Below are positions 57,051 through 64,000 of a stretch of DNA of 64,000 nucleotides, piece after piece (positions within the stretch are counted from its first letter, which is position 1; each line of letters opens with the position of its first letter). The DNA is taken from positions 1-64,000 of the forward strand of contig JAHHHN010000020.1 in NCBI GenBank assembly GCA_019359325.1, read 5' to 3'. The stretch comes from Mojavia pulchra JT2-VF2. Its GTDB lineage: Bacteria; Cyanobacteriota; Cyanobacteriia; Cyanobacteriales; Nostocaceae. Under the pieces are notes generated by a model. It was not told where the DNA came from, searched no databases, and saw only the letters and a program-made list of their open reading frames with translations. The translations under genes and the position numbers were made by a program.

Positions 57051-57605
57051 ATGTCAGTGAAGTGGAAATTATTTTTGATTTTGATACTAAGTATCTTTAC
57101 TACTGCTGGTGCTGGAGTTTATATGGCTCAACATCAAACATCTGCACCAATTGTTGAAAATACAAATGGGCAATCACAGCAGATAGCAGCAACTCAGATG
57201 TCTCAAAATATAGAGACTTATCCAGAGCGTTCCTATTATAAAACCATACCTCTTGAAGATATTAACTCTACTCTCCAAGGTAGCGATCCTGCTACCCTTG
57301 CCCTAAATGCCTTTGATGAGCAAGCATCAGTGGAAGGAACACGCAAAGTCGAGGTAGTTTATCCACAACGCAATCAAGCTTTGGTAACGATTACACAAAT
57401 CAAGCGAACTGATGATTTAGTTGGTGCAGTTAAATATCGAGTTGAAATGACAACCTTTGGGCGATCGCTTTTAGTTAGTTCACCTCCAGTCTGGCAAATC
57501 GTTTGGGCTGGTTCCCAAGTGCAATGTTGGACTGGGAACCGCCCTGAAAAAAAATCAACTCAAAGATGCCAACCCCTGATGGGGGAATTCAAAACTCAAA
57601 ATTAA
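57051..57605 (+). CDS. Membrane-anchored protein of unknown function
   Basis: A 184-residue protein with a hydrophobic N-terminal helix (KLFLILILSIFTTAGAGVYMA, about 6-26), probably an uncleaved anchor or signal peptide. The soluble part has YPERSYYKTIPLEDI and a C-terminal WQIVWAGSQVQCWTGNRPEK with two cysteines, CWTG and RCQP, that could form a disulfide. I recognise no named family. ATG start at 57051. It is probably exported. Confidence 0.65.
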   Translation: MSVKWKLFLILILSIFTTAGAGVYMAQHQTSAPIVENTNGQSQQIAATQMSQNIETYPERSYYKTIPLEDINSTLQGSDPATLALNAFDEQASVEGTRKVEVVYPQRNQALVTITQIKRTDDLVGAVKYRVEMTTFGRSLLVSSPPVWQIVWAGSQVQCWTGNRPEKKSTQRCQPLMGEFKTQN

Positions 57606-57729
57606 GAATCCCCATAAATCTAGGGGCTTGAAACAATAATGCTAAGAATGGTCAGTAGATACCTGAGTTATTAGCCACAGCCCAACGGATGACTGATAAC
57701 TGTAAACCATTCACCTTAGTTAGATGTAG

Positions 57730-58179
57730 TTAGACATCGCCACGAATTTCTTCTACAACACCATCGCGCAGAACGATTTCAACTTGAGTTTTGCTGATCA
57801 GGTTATCACCTATTTCAATCTTAAAAAAACCTTCCATTTGGAATTGGTTTACTTCTTGATCCAACTCTAGAAACTGTACTTGCTGAAGGTTTTGCAGAAA
57901 TTGATTTTTCTGTTCTAGTAGTTCGCTTTTCTTTTGATTGACTTGAAGTTGAATATTGTCGATTTGTTGGAGAGTCTGAGGTCCTGGTGGTTGTAGACTC
58001 TGCTTTTGAATTGCAGCAATCGCTCTTTGTCCTTCAACGTCCAGCTGTTGCAATTGCTGATCGGTTTGATTAATCTGCGCTTGCAACTGCTGTTGTATTT
58101 CCTCTTTCCACAGAGGAGTAACAATGACTCTGACATTAACAATGCGTTTCAAAAGCATTTGAGGTTTGGAGACATCCAT
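57730..58179 (-). CDS. YlqD family protein
   Basis: A 149-residue protein with a strongly coiled-coil, Gln-rich middle (about 28-105, LQAQINQTDQQLQQLDVEGQR) and a C-terminal beta-rich end with FFKIEIGDNLISKTQVEIVLRDGVVEEIRG (about 118-147). This matches the YlqD family of bacteria and cyanobacteria, with no firm function. ATG start at 58179. It lies 37 bases after the acyl-CoA synthetase gene on the same strand, so the two may be co-transcribed. Confidence 0.85.
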   Translation of the reverse strand: MDVSKPQMLLKRIVNVRVIVTPLWKEEIQQQLQAQINQTDQQLQQLDVEGQRAIAAIQKQSLQPPGPQTLQQIDNIQLQVNQKKSELLEQKNQFLQNLQQVQFLELDQEVNQFQMEGFFKIEIGDNLISKTQVEIVLRDGVVEEIRGDV

Positions 58180-58216
58180 AAATTCACGTTCACTCTATCG
58201 TTTGCAGGTGGAATTA

Positions 58217-60193
58217 TTAAACAAACATGCCGTCAATAATATCGCGGTAGCGTTCGGCAACGACATGACGCCGGATTTTTAGCGTTTGTGTCATTAGACC
58301 ATTTTCAATAGAAAACGGCTCTAAAATGAGTTTGAATGGGCCAATACGGTCATCCAGTCGATAGCCTGGACGATTTTGCACTTCCCGATTCAACTCTTTG
58401 CGAAATAAATCCTGGATCATTTTACTCTCCAGGTCAATTTTTGGACTGGGTGAAGCGGAAACAATCTCATTTGGTCTACTCAAGTCGACGTTCTGAGTCT
58501 CAGCCCATTTTTCTAAGGCTTCGATATTGGGGACAATTAATGCACCGATACTACGCTGATCTTGTCCGACAAGCATGATTTGATCGATGTAGGGCGATCG
58601 CAAACATGCGTCTTCTATCGGCTGCGGCTCGATATTTTCCCCATTGGTTAATACAATCGTATCCTTAGCTCTGCCAGTGAGCACCAAGTCATTTTGAGGT
58701 GTTAACCAACCTAAATCGCCACTATCAAACCAGCCTTCAGCATCAATGGCTTTCGCCGTCGCTTCTGGATTTTGGTAATAGCCTTGCATAACTTGTGGCC
58801 CCCTCAATAATACCAAGCCTCGCTCTCCCACTGGCAAAGGTTGGCGAGTCTCTGGATTTACAATTTTAACTTCTGTGGCAGGTAGTGTTGGGCCAGATGA
58901 ACCTCGGACATTGTGCCAAGGACGCCGCACGTTAGTAACAGGAGAGGTTTCTGTTAAACCGTAACCTTGCAAAATCTCTACACCAATAATTTCAAAAAAC
59001 ATATCTATGTGCTTGGGAAGCGCACCGCCACCGCTAATTACATACTTAATTTGTCCTCCGGTGGCTTCTCGGACTTTGGCATAAACAAGTTTTTCTCCTA
59101 AGATGTGCAGGGGTAACAAGGCGGATGCTTGTATCCTAGCTGCTAATCGCTCAGTAGCGGAAGCATCAAGATTATCTAAACTCAGCCCTTCGGCAATTCG
59201 CCGTGCTTTAATATATCTCTCACTAGTGTCTAGTAAAAACTTAATCAGGCGTAGTTTGTTTGCTGGTTGTTCACGAAATTGCTTTTGCGCTCCTTCATAA
59301 ATTGATTCCCACAAGCGGGGTACAGCTACCATGTAATGGGGTTTAATTTCTTTTAAATCCCGTTTGACAGAGCGCAAGTTAGTGTAAACTTGCCCGCAAC
59401 CTTGAGAAAGCAAGAAATACTCTACTGTCCTTTCATAGCTATGCCAACTTGGGAGGATACTAAGGGCAACATCACCCACTTTTGGCTGCACTACTGTCCC
59501 CATAGTGAGCAATTGGTGCATTAAATTTCCATGAGTGAGCATTACACCCTTGGGTTTACCCGTAGTACCAGAAGTATAAATCAGCGTTGCTAGAGTTTCG
59601 TAATTTTGTTTAACTGGTACAAGAGTATTGTTTGCGCCAACTTCTATCAATTGTGAAAAGTTCAGCACCTTTAGAGGTGTGTCTTGTGGTGGTGCTTCAT
59701 CTGAAAGTAAAATTATCAATTCAACTGGTAGATCGTTGAGACGATCTTGTAGTTTATTGAAAGTTTTTAAATCCTCAACTACCAGCGCTGTACTGCCACT
59801 ATTCGCCACAATAAACAGCAATTCTTCTCTTTCTGCTTGGGAGCTACGCACCGCGTCAACTGCTCCAGCAGTCATAATACCTTGATCTGCAATAAACCAT
59901 CGGGGACTATTATCGGAAATCAAGGAGATGCGATCGCCAGCTTTAATCCCTAAAGCCTGTAACCCAGCCGCAAATTTTTGAATTTGCTCTAATAGCTGCG
60001 TATAAGTAATGACTACTTCTGGTTGAGCATGAGGGTTATATAAAGCAACAGTATTACCGAATTGCTTTGCTGCTAATGGCCAAATTTCTGGCAATGCATC
60101 AATTTGTGTATAATCTGCCAAACGCTTTAATGCCAAGCGTTCTCGCTCACTAATGTTAGATAAATAAGTAGAACGAAGTTGAGTTTTTGACAT
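58217..60193 (-). CDS. aas: Long-chain acyl-CoA/ACP synthetase
   Basis: An AMP-forming ligase of 658 residues that activates free fatty acids; in cyanobacteria the single enzyme recycles them as acyl-ACP. Motifs: P-loop TLIYTSGTTGKPKGVML (about 207-223), the adenylate-binding GYGLTETSP (about 407-415), and GWFDSGDLGWL (about 483-494) with the hinge region following. The C-terminal Lys in GLMTQTLKIRR matches the catalytic region. ATG start at 60193. Upstream of the YlqD gene. No partner needed beyond ACP. Confidence 0.93.
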   Translation of the reverse strand: MSKTQLRSTYLSNISERERLALKRLADYTQIDALPEIWPLAAKQFGNTVALYNPHAQPEVVITYTQLLEQIQKFAAGLQALGIKAGDRISLISDNSPRWFIADQGIMTAGAVDAVRSSQAEREELLFIVANSGSTALVVEDLKTFNKLQDRLNDLPVELIILLSDEAPPQDTPLKVLNFSQLIEVGANNTLVPVKQNYETLATLIYTSGTTGKPKGVMLTHGNLMHQLLTMGTVVQPKVGDVALSILPSWHSYERTVEYFLLSQGCGQVYTNLRSVKRDLKEIKPHYMVAVPRLWESIYEGAQKQFREQPANKLRLIKFLLDTSERYIKARRIAEGLSLDNLDASATERLAARIQASALLPLHILGEKLVYAKVREATGGQIKYVISGGGALPKHIDMFFEIIGVEILQGYGLTETSPVTNVRRPWHNVRGSSGPTLPATEVKIVNPETRQPLPVGERGLVLLRGPQVMQGYYQNPEATAKAIDAEGWFDSGDLGWLTPQNDLVLTGRAKDTIVLTNGENIEPQPIEDACLRSPYIDQIMLVGQDQRSIGALIVPNIEALEKWAETQNVDLSRPNEIVSASPSPKIDLESKMIQDLFRKELNREVQNRPGYRLDDRIGPFKLILEPFSIENGLMTQTLKIRRHVVAERYRDIIDGMFV

Positions 60194-60435
60194 AACACAT
60201 TACCTGAATAGTAAATGAGGTGTTTTTTCAACTGATAATAAATGTCTTCAATATACACAATGCCTTTTGCGTATAACATTTTCAGAAAACTAAAATTTAT
60301 TATTTACAAAAATTTATGATAAGATTAATTTCTATAAGCTAAAAGTAATGAATTGTATTGTAATTAATGCAATGGCATAAACTGTGCTTGTAGCTAACAA
60401 TAGTGACCACCTATTTTTCCAGGCGGTGATTACCT

Positions 60436-60681
60436 ATGGCTTTACATGACGCTGCATTACTGACTTTTATCAACACTGCTGCTTGCCTAGCTTTCCCTAA
60501 GCTTCTATCTATTGTTCTGACTGCTAAAGGCAAAGTTACTAAATCATCGTCGAATAATTCAACTGCAAAAACAGCCACAGTAAAAATAACCAGCTTTCCT
60601 TATTGCACAGTTTATAGTTTGACAGGTAGTGAATTTTGTAAATTCAGCCCTGATTTTTGTGGTAAATGTTCTCCGAGTTGA
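60436..60681 (+). CDS. Hydrophobic miniprotein A
   Basis: An 81-residue protein whose N-terminal part MALHDAALLTFINTAACLAF then PKLLSIVLTAKGK is a likely membrane helix (about 6-30) with a Pro in the middle. The remainder is Ser/Thr-rich and ends in a Cys-rich tail (FCKFSPDFCGKCSPS). It is paralogous to the miniprotein at 61044 over the first 35 residues (NTxACLAFPKLLS shared). The leader GGCGGTGATTACCTATG resembles GGAGGCGATAATCTATG of the second gene. A hairpin terminator follows at 60701. Function unknown. Confidence 0.65.
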   Translation: MALHDAALLTFINTAACLAFPKLLSIVLTAKGKVTKSSSNNSTAKTATVKITSFPYCTVYSLTGSEFCKFSPDFCGKCSPS

Positions 60682-60700
60682 CGGCTATTTGGGCATACCA

Positions 60701-60732
60701 ATACCAATTTGAGTTTCTTAAATTGGTATTTT
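60701..60732 (+). terminator. Hairpin terminator after miniprotein A
   Basis: ATACCAATTT (60701-60710) pairs with AAATTGGTAT (60720-60729), a perfect 10-bp stem with a 9-base loop, followed by TTT. It begins 20 bases after the stop codon. Confidence 0.65.
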
Positions 60733-61043
60733 GGATATTGAAGGAATTTAGAGCAATCTAGGTCTACGTACTTCCTTTAATAACAGTAAATTGTGGAAAT
60801 TAGATCGCTAATACATAGAAAGTAAGCATAATCCACTAGTGTTAATAAAAATTTATAATTGCCTGTTGCTGGTTAAAGCTTCAACCTACGTGTTTTCCTA
60901 TTTTGAGCAGCTAAATTAAATATATTGATATAGCTTATATTAACTAGAAGAAATCCAAACTTTAAAAAGTAGTGGAAAATACGCATTTTGCTTGAAAATA
61001 AGAAATAGAACTAAAAATTATCCATTTAAGGAGGCGATAATCT

Positions 61044-61211
61044 ATGAGACTCATAGATGGTATATTATTAACCCTGCTAAATACTGTTGCCTGCCTTGCG
61101 TTTCCTAAGTTGTTATCTATGATTTGGGCAGCAAAAACCAAAAACACTGAACCCTCCCCGCTTCCCGTTCAAGCGCAAGAGTCTAGTTCCGAAATCCCCA
61201 GTTATCCCTAA
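61044..61211 (+). CDS. Hydrophobic miniprotein B
   Basis: A 55-residue protein, MRLIDGILLTLLNTVACLAF then PKLLSMIWAAKTKNTEPSPL, with a single hydrophobic helix (about 4-28) and a short polar tail. Strong ribosome site AAGGAGG (61028-61034) lies 9 bases before the ATG. It is a paralogue of the gene at 60436, so a duplication in tandem is clear. It is too short to appear under a 60-residue cutoff. No known family is recognised; it may be a membrane-associated regulator or structural peptide. Confidence 0.7.
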   Translation: MRLIDGILLTLLNTVACLAFPKLLSMIWAAKTKNTEPSPLPVQAQESSSEIPSYP

Positions 61212-61541
61212 TAGACTTTAGTAGAATCTGGTTGTGTGTAGGAGAGTTGCGGCTAGCGCAAGACAGCAGAAAGAAATAAAGCTTCAAAATTCATCCTTTG
61301 CGTTATTTCTAACTGCATTTTTATTGCCAGCTTGCACTCATACTCAAGCATCATCTTAATTTAAATGCAATACAGTCTGCTTTGGGAAGGCGATCGCTTT
61401 TGAGGGAGAGTCACAACAGCAAAAAATGCAACTATAATCTTTACCTTCCTCCCTCGACTGAAATATAAAATTTTTGTACAGCAAGTTTTTTAATTTAGAA
61501 GTTTAAAAAGAATATTTCCCCTTTTGCCCTCTCTGTGCTTT
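61212..61541. other. 330-bp spacer after miniprotein B
   Basis: No gene or hairpin terminator that I can support lies here; one HIP1 octamer occurs near 61390. The recQ stop is at 61542. Confidence 0.35.
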
Positions 61542-63704
61542 CTACTTACGATTCTCGCGCCGCCACTTTCCCCTAACTAAGCGAATTTCATCATAGGTGT
61601 AACTCTCTCCCAACTGTTCGCGGATTGGGGTAAGAGATATATCACCCAAAACTTCCAAAACTTGCCAGATTTTTTTCTGACGTTCTAAAGGAACCAACTG
61701 ATTTAAATCTACGGGCTGATTTTTTTCAATTAAATCTGTAAGGTGACGAATAATTGTAGTAGGGCGAATATTACGTTTTTGGGCAATTTCAGGAATACTT
61801 AAACCTTGTTTATGTAACTGAAATGTTAATAGCTCAGTGTCAGAAGGTAAGCCAAGACCAATAACAGGTTTAGAATTATCTTGTGGATCTATCAGACCTT
61901 GTTCTTGACGATAGGCGCGAATTTCGGCAAGAAACTTTTCGCCATACTGCGAGAGTTTGTGACTACCGACGCCAGAAAGTTTACCAAATTCAGTGAGAGA
62001 TTTAGGTTGAACCTGGGCCATTAATTTTAGGGTAGAATCCTGAAAGACAACGTAAGGTGGTACAGACTGTTCATCTGCTAATTGTTTGCGGAGCGATCGC
62101 AACCTCTGCAATAGTATTTCTACCTCAGCAGCTTTTTCACTTCCCTCTTCCCAACTAATCTTTTGTACCGCAGGAACAGCCAAAGAAACGGTACGCTGTC
62201 GCCGCATCACTTCCCAACTTAAGGCGTTAAGTTTCAACACAGAATATCCATCGCTGGTTTGTTCTAGCAATCCTTGATGTAAAAGCGATCGCCCCAGCAT
62301 TCGCCATTCATCTACGGTTTTATCTTTACCAATGCCGTAGGTAGAAAGCTTGTCGTGTTCGTTTTGAGTAATTTTCTGATTTTTTGCCCCCCGCAACACA
62401 TCAATAATATGCAGCATCCCAAATCTTTCTTTACAACGCGCCACACAAGATAAAAACTTCATGGCTTCTATTGTCCAATCTTGCATCGGTTTGGGATAAC
62501 GGCAATTGTCACAGTTACCGCAATTACCCGGAAAACGTTCTCCAAAATAACCAAGCTGAATCGTGCGCCGACAGTCTGTACCTTCAGCATAATCTATCAT
62601 CTGCCGCAGTTGTTGTTTAGCAATTAACTGTTCTTGCGGATCAGTTTTTTGGTTAATACTCCATTCAATGGTTTTAATATCACTGAAATTGAAAAAAAGT
62701 GTACAACGCGATGGTTCTCCATCTCTACCCGCCCTGCCTGATTCTTGATAATAACTCTCGATGTTACGTGGTAAATCAAAGTGAACCACTAAGCGCACAT
62801 CTGGCTTATTAATTCCCATACCAAAGGCAATAGTTGCTACGATGACACGCACATCATCACGAATAAATCGAGTTTGATTTTTGCTGCGTTCTTCATCACT
62901 TAATCCAGCATGATAAGGCAAAACAGCAATTTTATCGTTTTGCAATTTAAAAGTTAGTTCATCAACTTTTTTACGAGTCAAGCAATAAATAATTGCTGAA
63001 CCTTCCGTTTCTCGGATTAGTTCCAACAATTCAGCGTAAGCATACTTCGACTTAGAACGGATTTCATAATAAAGGTTTTGGCGGTTAAAGCTGGCAATGT
63101 GGATACTTGGTTGCTTTAACCCTAGTTGTTGAATGATATCACTACGGACGCGATCGGTTGCTGTAGCGGTGAGGGCAACAGTAGGTACTTGAGGATAGCG
63201 TTTGCGTACTGACTTTAGTTGACGGTATTCTGGGCGAAAGTCGTGTCCCCACTCAGAAACACAGTGCGCTTCGTCAATGGCAAAAGTAGAAATGCCGACT
63301 TGGTGATTGACTAAATCGAGAAACGGCAGAAATCTCTCACTTAAAAGACGTTCTGGGGCGACGTAAAGTAATTTGACTCTACCGTTGAGGATCGCTTCTT
63401 CCCGCGATCGCACTTTGTAAGAGTTGAGACTGCTATTAAGAAATGTGGCGCTAATATTATTATTTCGCAGTGCTTCCACTTGGTCTTGCATCAAAGCGAT
63501 CAGTGGCGACACCACCACAGTTAAACCTTTTTTCAACAGTGCAGGTAACTGAAAACACAAAGATTTACCGCCACCTGTAGGCATCACAACCATTAAATCT
63601 CGATTTTGCAGCGCATCTTCAATAATTTGCCGTTGTCCAGGGCGGAATCGGTCGTAACCGAAGTGATATTTTAGCGCTTGTTCGAGATTGGGATACTGAA
63701 GCAT
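61542..63704 (-). CDS. recQ: ATP-dependent DNA helicase RecQ
   Basis: RecQ unwinds DNA 3'-5' in recombination and repair. The 720 residues hold helicase lobe 1 with Walker [17 protein letters not shown] (about 41-56) and [15 protein letters not shown], lobe 2 with [15 protein letters not shown] and [12 protein letters not shown], the zinc/RQC part with [21 protein letters not shown] (about 380), an HRDC domain (about 555-610, [15 protein letters not shown]) and a C-terminal HTH segment ([21 protein letters not shown], about 650). The extra C-terminal HTH_40-like module is common in bacterial RecQ. ATG start at 63704. Confidence 0.96.
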   Translation of the reverse strand: MLQYPNLEQALKYHFGYDRFRPGQRQIIEDALQNRDLMVVMPTGGGKSLCFQLPALLKKGLTVVVSPLIALMQDQVEALRNNNISATFLNSSLNSYKVRSREEAILNGRVKLLYVAPERLLSERFLPFLDLVNHQVGISTFAIDEAHCVSEWGHDFRPEYRQLKSVRKRYPQVPTVALTATATDRVRSDIIQQLGLKQPSIHIASFNRQNLYYEIRSKSKYAYAELLELIRETEGSAIIYCLTRKKVDELTFKLQNDKIAVLPYHAGLSDEERSKNQTRFIRDDVRVIVATIAFGMGINKPDVRLVVHFDLPRNIESYYQESGRAGRDGEPSRCTLFFNFSDIKTIEWSINQKTDPQEQLIAKQQLRQMIDYAEGTDCRRTIQLGYFGERFPGNCGNCDNCRYPKPMQDWTIEAMKFLSCVARCKERFGMLHIIDVLRGAKNQKITQNEHDKLSTYGIGKDKTVDEWRMLGRSLLHQGLLEQTSDGYSVLKLNALSWEVMRRQRTVSLAVPAVQKISWEEGSEKAAEVEILLQRLRSLRKQLADEQSVPPYVVFQDSTLKLMAQVQPKSLTEFGKLSGVGSHKLSQYGEKFLAEIRAYRQEQGLIDPQDNSKPVIGLGLPSDTELLTFQLHKQGLSIPEIAQKRNIRPTTIIRHLTDLIEKNQPVDLNQLVPLERQKKIWQVLEVLGDISLTPIREQLGESYTYDEIRLVRGKWRRENRK

Positions 63705-63845
63705 GGCGATCGCTTTTTTGGCTGCTTTCTGCGTAGGTAGTTGATACCAAGATTATAAAAGCACAAAATCTTCACTGGGTCTGGGCGTGAATTAAAATAT
63801 GTGCAGGCATAACTACCGCCAACCCATAAAATTTGGTTGTAACCA

Positions 63846-64000
63846 ATGGCTACAAACAAACACTTTAACGCCAAAGTCAACAACGGCACAATCGAAATTC
63901 CTGCTGAATATCAAGAAGAGATACGCAACGCCGAGATAGCAATATGCTTATTGTTTCCGGCTGGCTGTTGTGCAATTACTTCTTTGAGAAATGCGTTATG
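63846..64000 (+). CDS. Possible AbrB-type antitoxin start, cut by the window edge
   Basis: The frame from the ATG at 63846 reads MATNKHFNAKVNNGTIEIPA then EYQEEIRNAEIAICLLF and runs off the end. The first 25 residues resemble the N-terminus of bacterial antitoxins (a short beta strand, then K-V-x-N-G-x-I-x-I-P), but the later residues are unlike that family, so the frame may shift or the call may be wrong. The sequence is divergent from recQ. Partial and uncertain. Confidence 0.35.
   Translation, partial: MATNKHFNAKVNNGTIEIPAEYQEEIRNAEIAICLLFPAGCCAITSLRNAL

Overview
This window looks like chromosomal DNA of a filamentous Nostoc/Anabaena-type cyanobacterium. The evidence is the photosystem II gene psbX beside ycf66, a suf operon with a divergent SufR repressor and two SufR-type operators, a cyAbrB regulator, MenD and a chorismate-lyase homologue (quinone synthesis), a CcsA-type cytochrome c maturation protein, many copies of the HIP1 octamer GCGATCGC, and the short heptamer repeat blocks typical of Nostocales. 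Most of it is ordinary housekeeping sequence with long AT-rich spacers. One insertion sequence is present. There is no CRISPR array, rRNA, prophage or complete defence island.

Layout. 1-4.6 kb: glyQ, a frameshifted DUF4079 membrane gene, comEC, tRNA-Ser(CGA). 4.9-10.9 kb: minus-strand sufB-sufC-sufD-sufS with divergent sufR. 11-12.4 kb: a small unknown gene and an IS630-type element whose transposase is split by a frameshift at an A7G4 tract. 12.6-19.3 kb: ccsA, a DUF3352 protein, chorismate lyase, tRNA-Leu(GAG), accC, a YggT-family gene. 19.5-22 kb: psbX (too short for a 60-residue cutoff), a structured spacer, ycf66, two tandem propeller lipoproteins. 22-31 kb: an SdhB-like subunit, a cyAbrB regulator after a 1.4-kb spacer, a CPBP protease, a geranylgeranyl-reductase-family flavoprotein, frr-pyrH, a thioredoxin-fold protein, an alpha/beta hydrolase. 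31-41 kb: metH, a Uma2 protein, yebC, a subtilisin-like protease, an HlyD adaptor, an NmrA/Ycf39-like reductase. 41.4-46.8 kb: repeat-rich accessory stretch with xth, a zinc-ribbon miniprotein, an alcohol dehydrogenase and two unknown genes. 46.9-52.5 kb: 2OG-Fe(II) oxygenase, menD, folB, a receiver-PAS-GGDEF protein. 52.5-64 kb: two patatin-like lipases, pyruvate dehydrogenase E2, an unknown secreted or anchored protein, YlqD, acyl-CoA/ACP synthetase, two paralogous membrane miniproteins, recQ, and a truncated gene at the edge.

Genes that work together: SufBCD scaffold with SufS sulfur donor, controlled by the Fe-S repressor SufR through the shared sufB-sufR intergenic region; pyrH-frr translationally overlapped; accC and PDH E2 feeding fatty-acid synthesis; MenD and chorismate lyase drawing on the chorismate/isochorismate pools for quinones.

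The least explained items are the pair of tiny paralogous hydrophobic proteins at 60.4-61.2 kb, the stem-loop cluster between psbX and ycf66, the tandem patatin lipases, a 62-84-bp tandem repeat at 42.1 kb, and palindromic or heptamer repeats that have entered coding sequence (menD, metH, the sufD end) or other repeats. I see no convincing entirely new multi-gene system.
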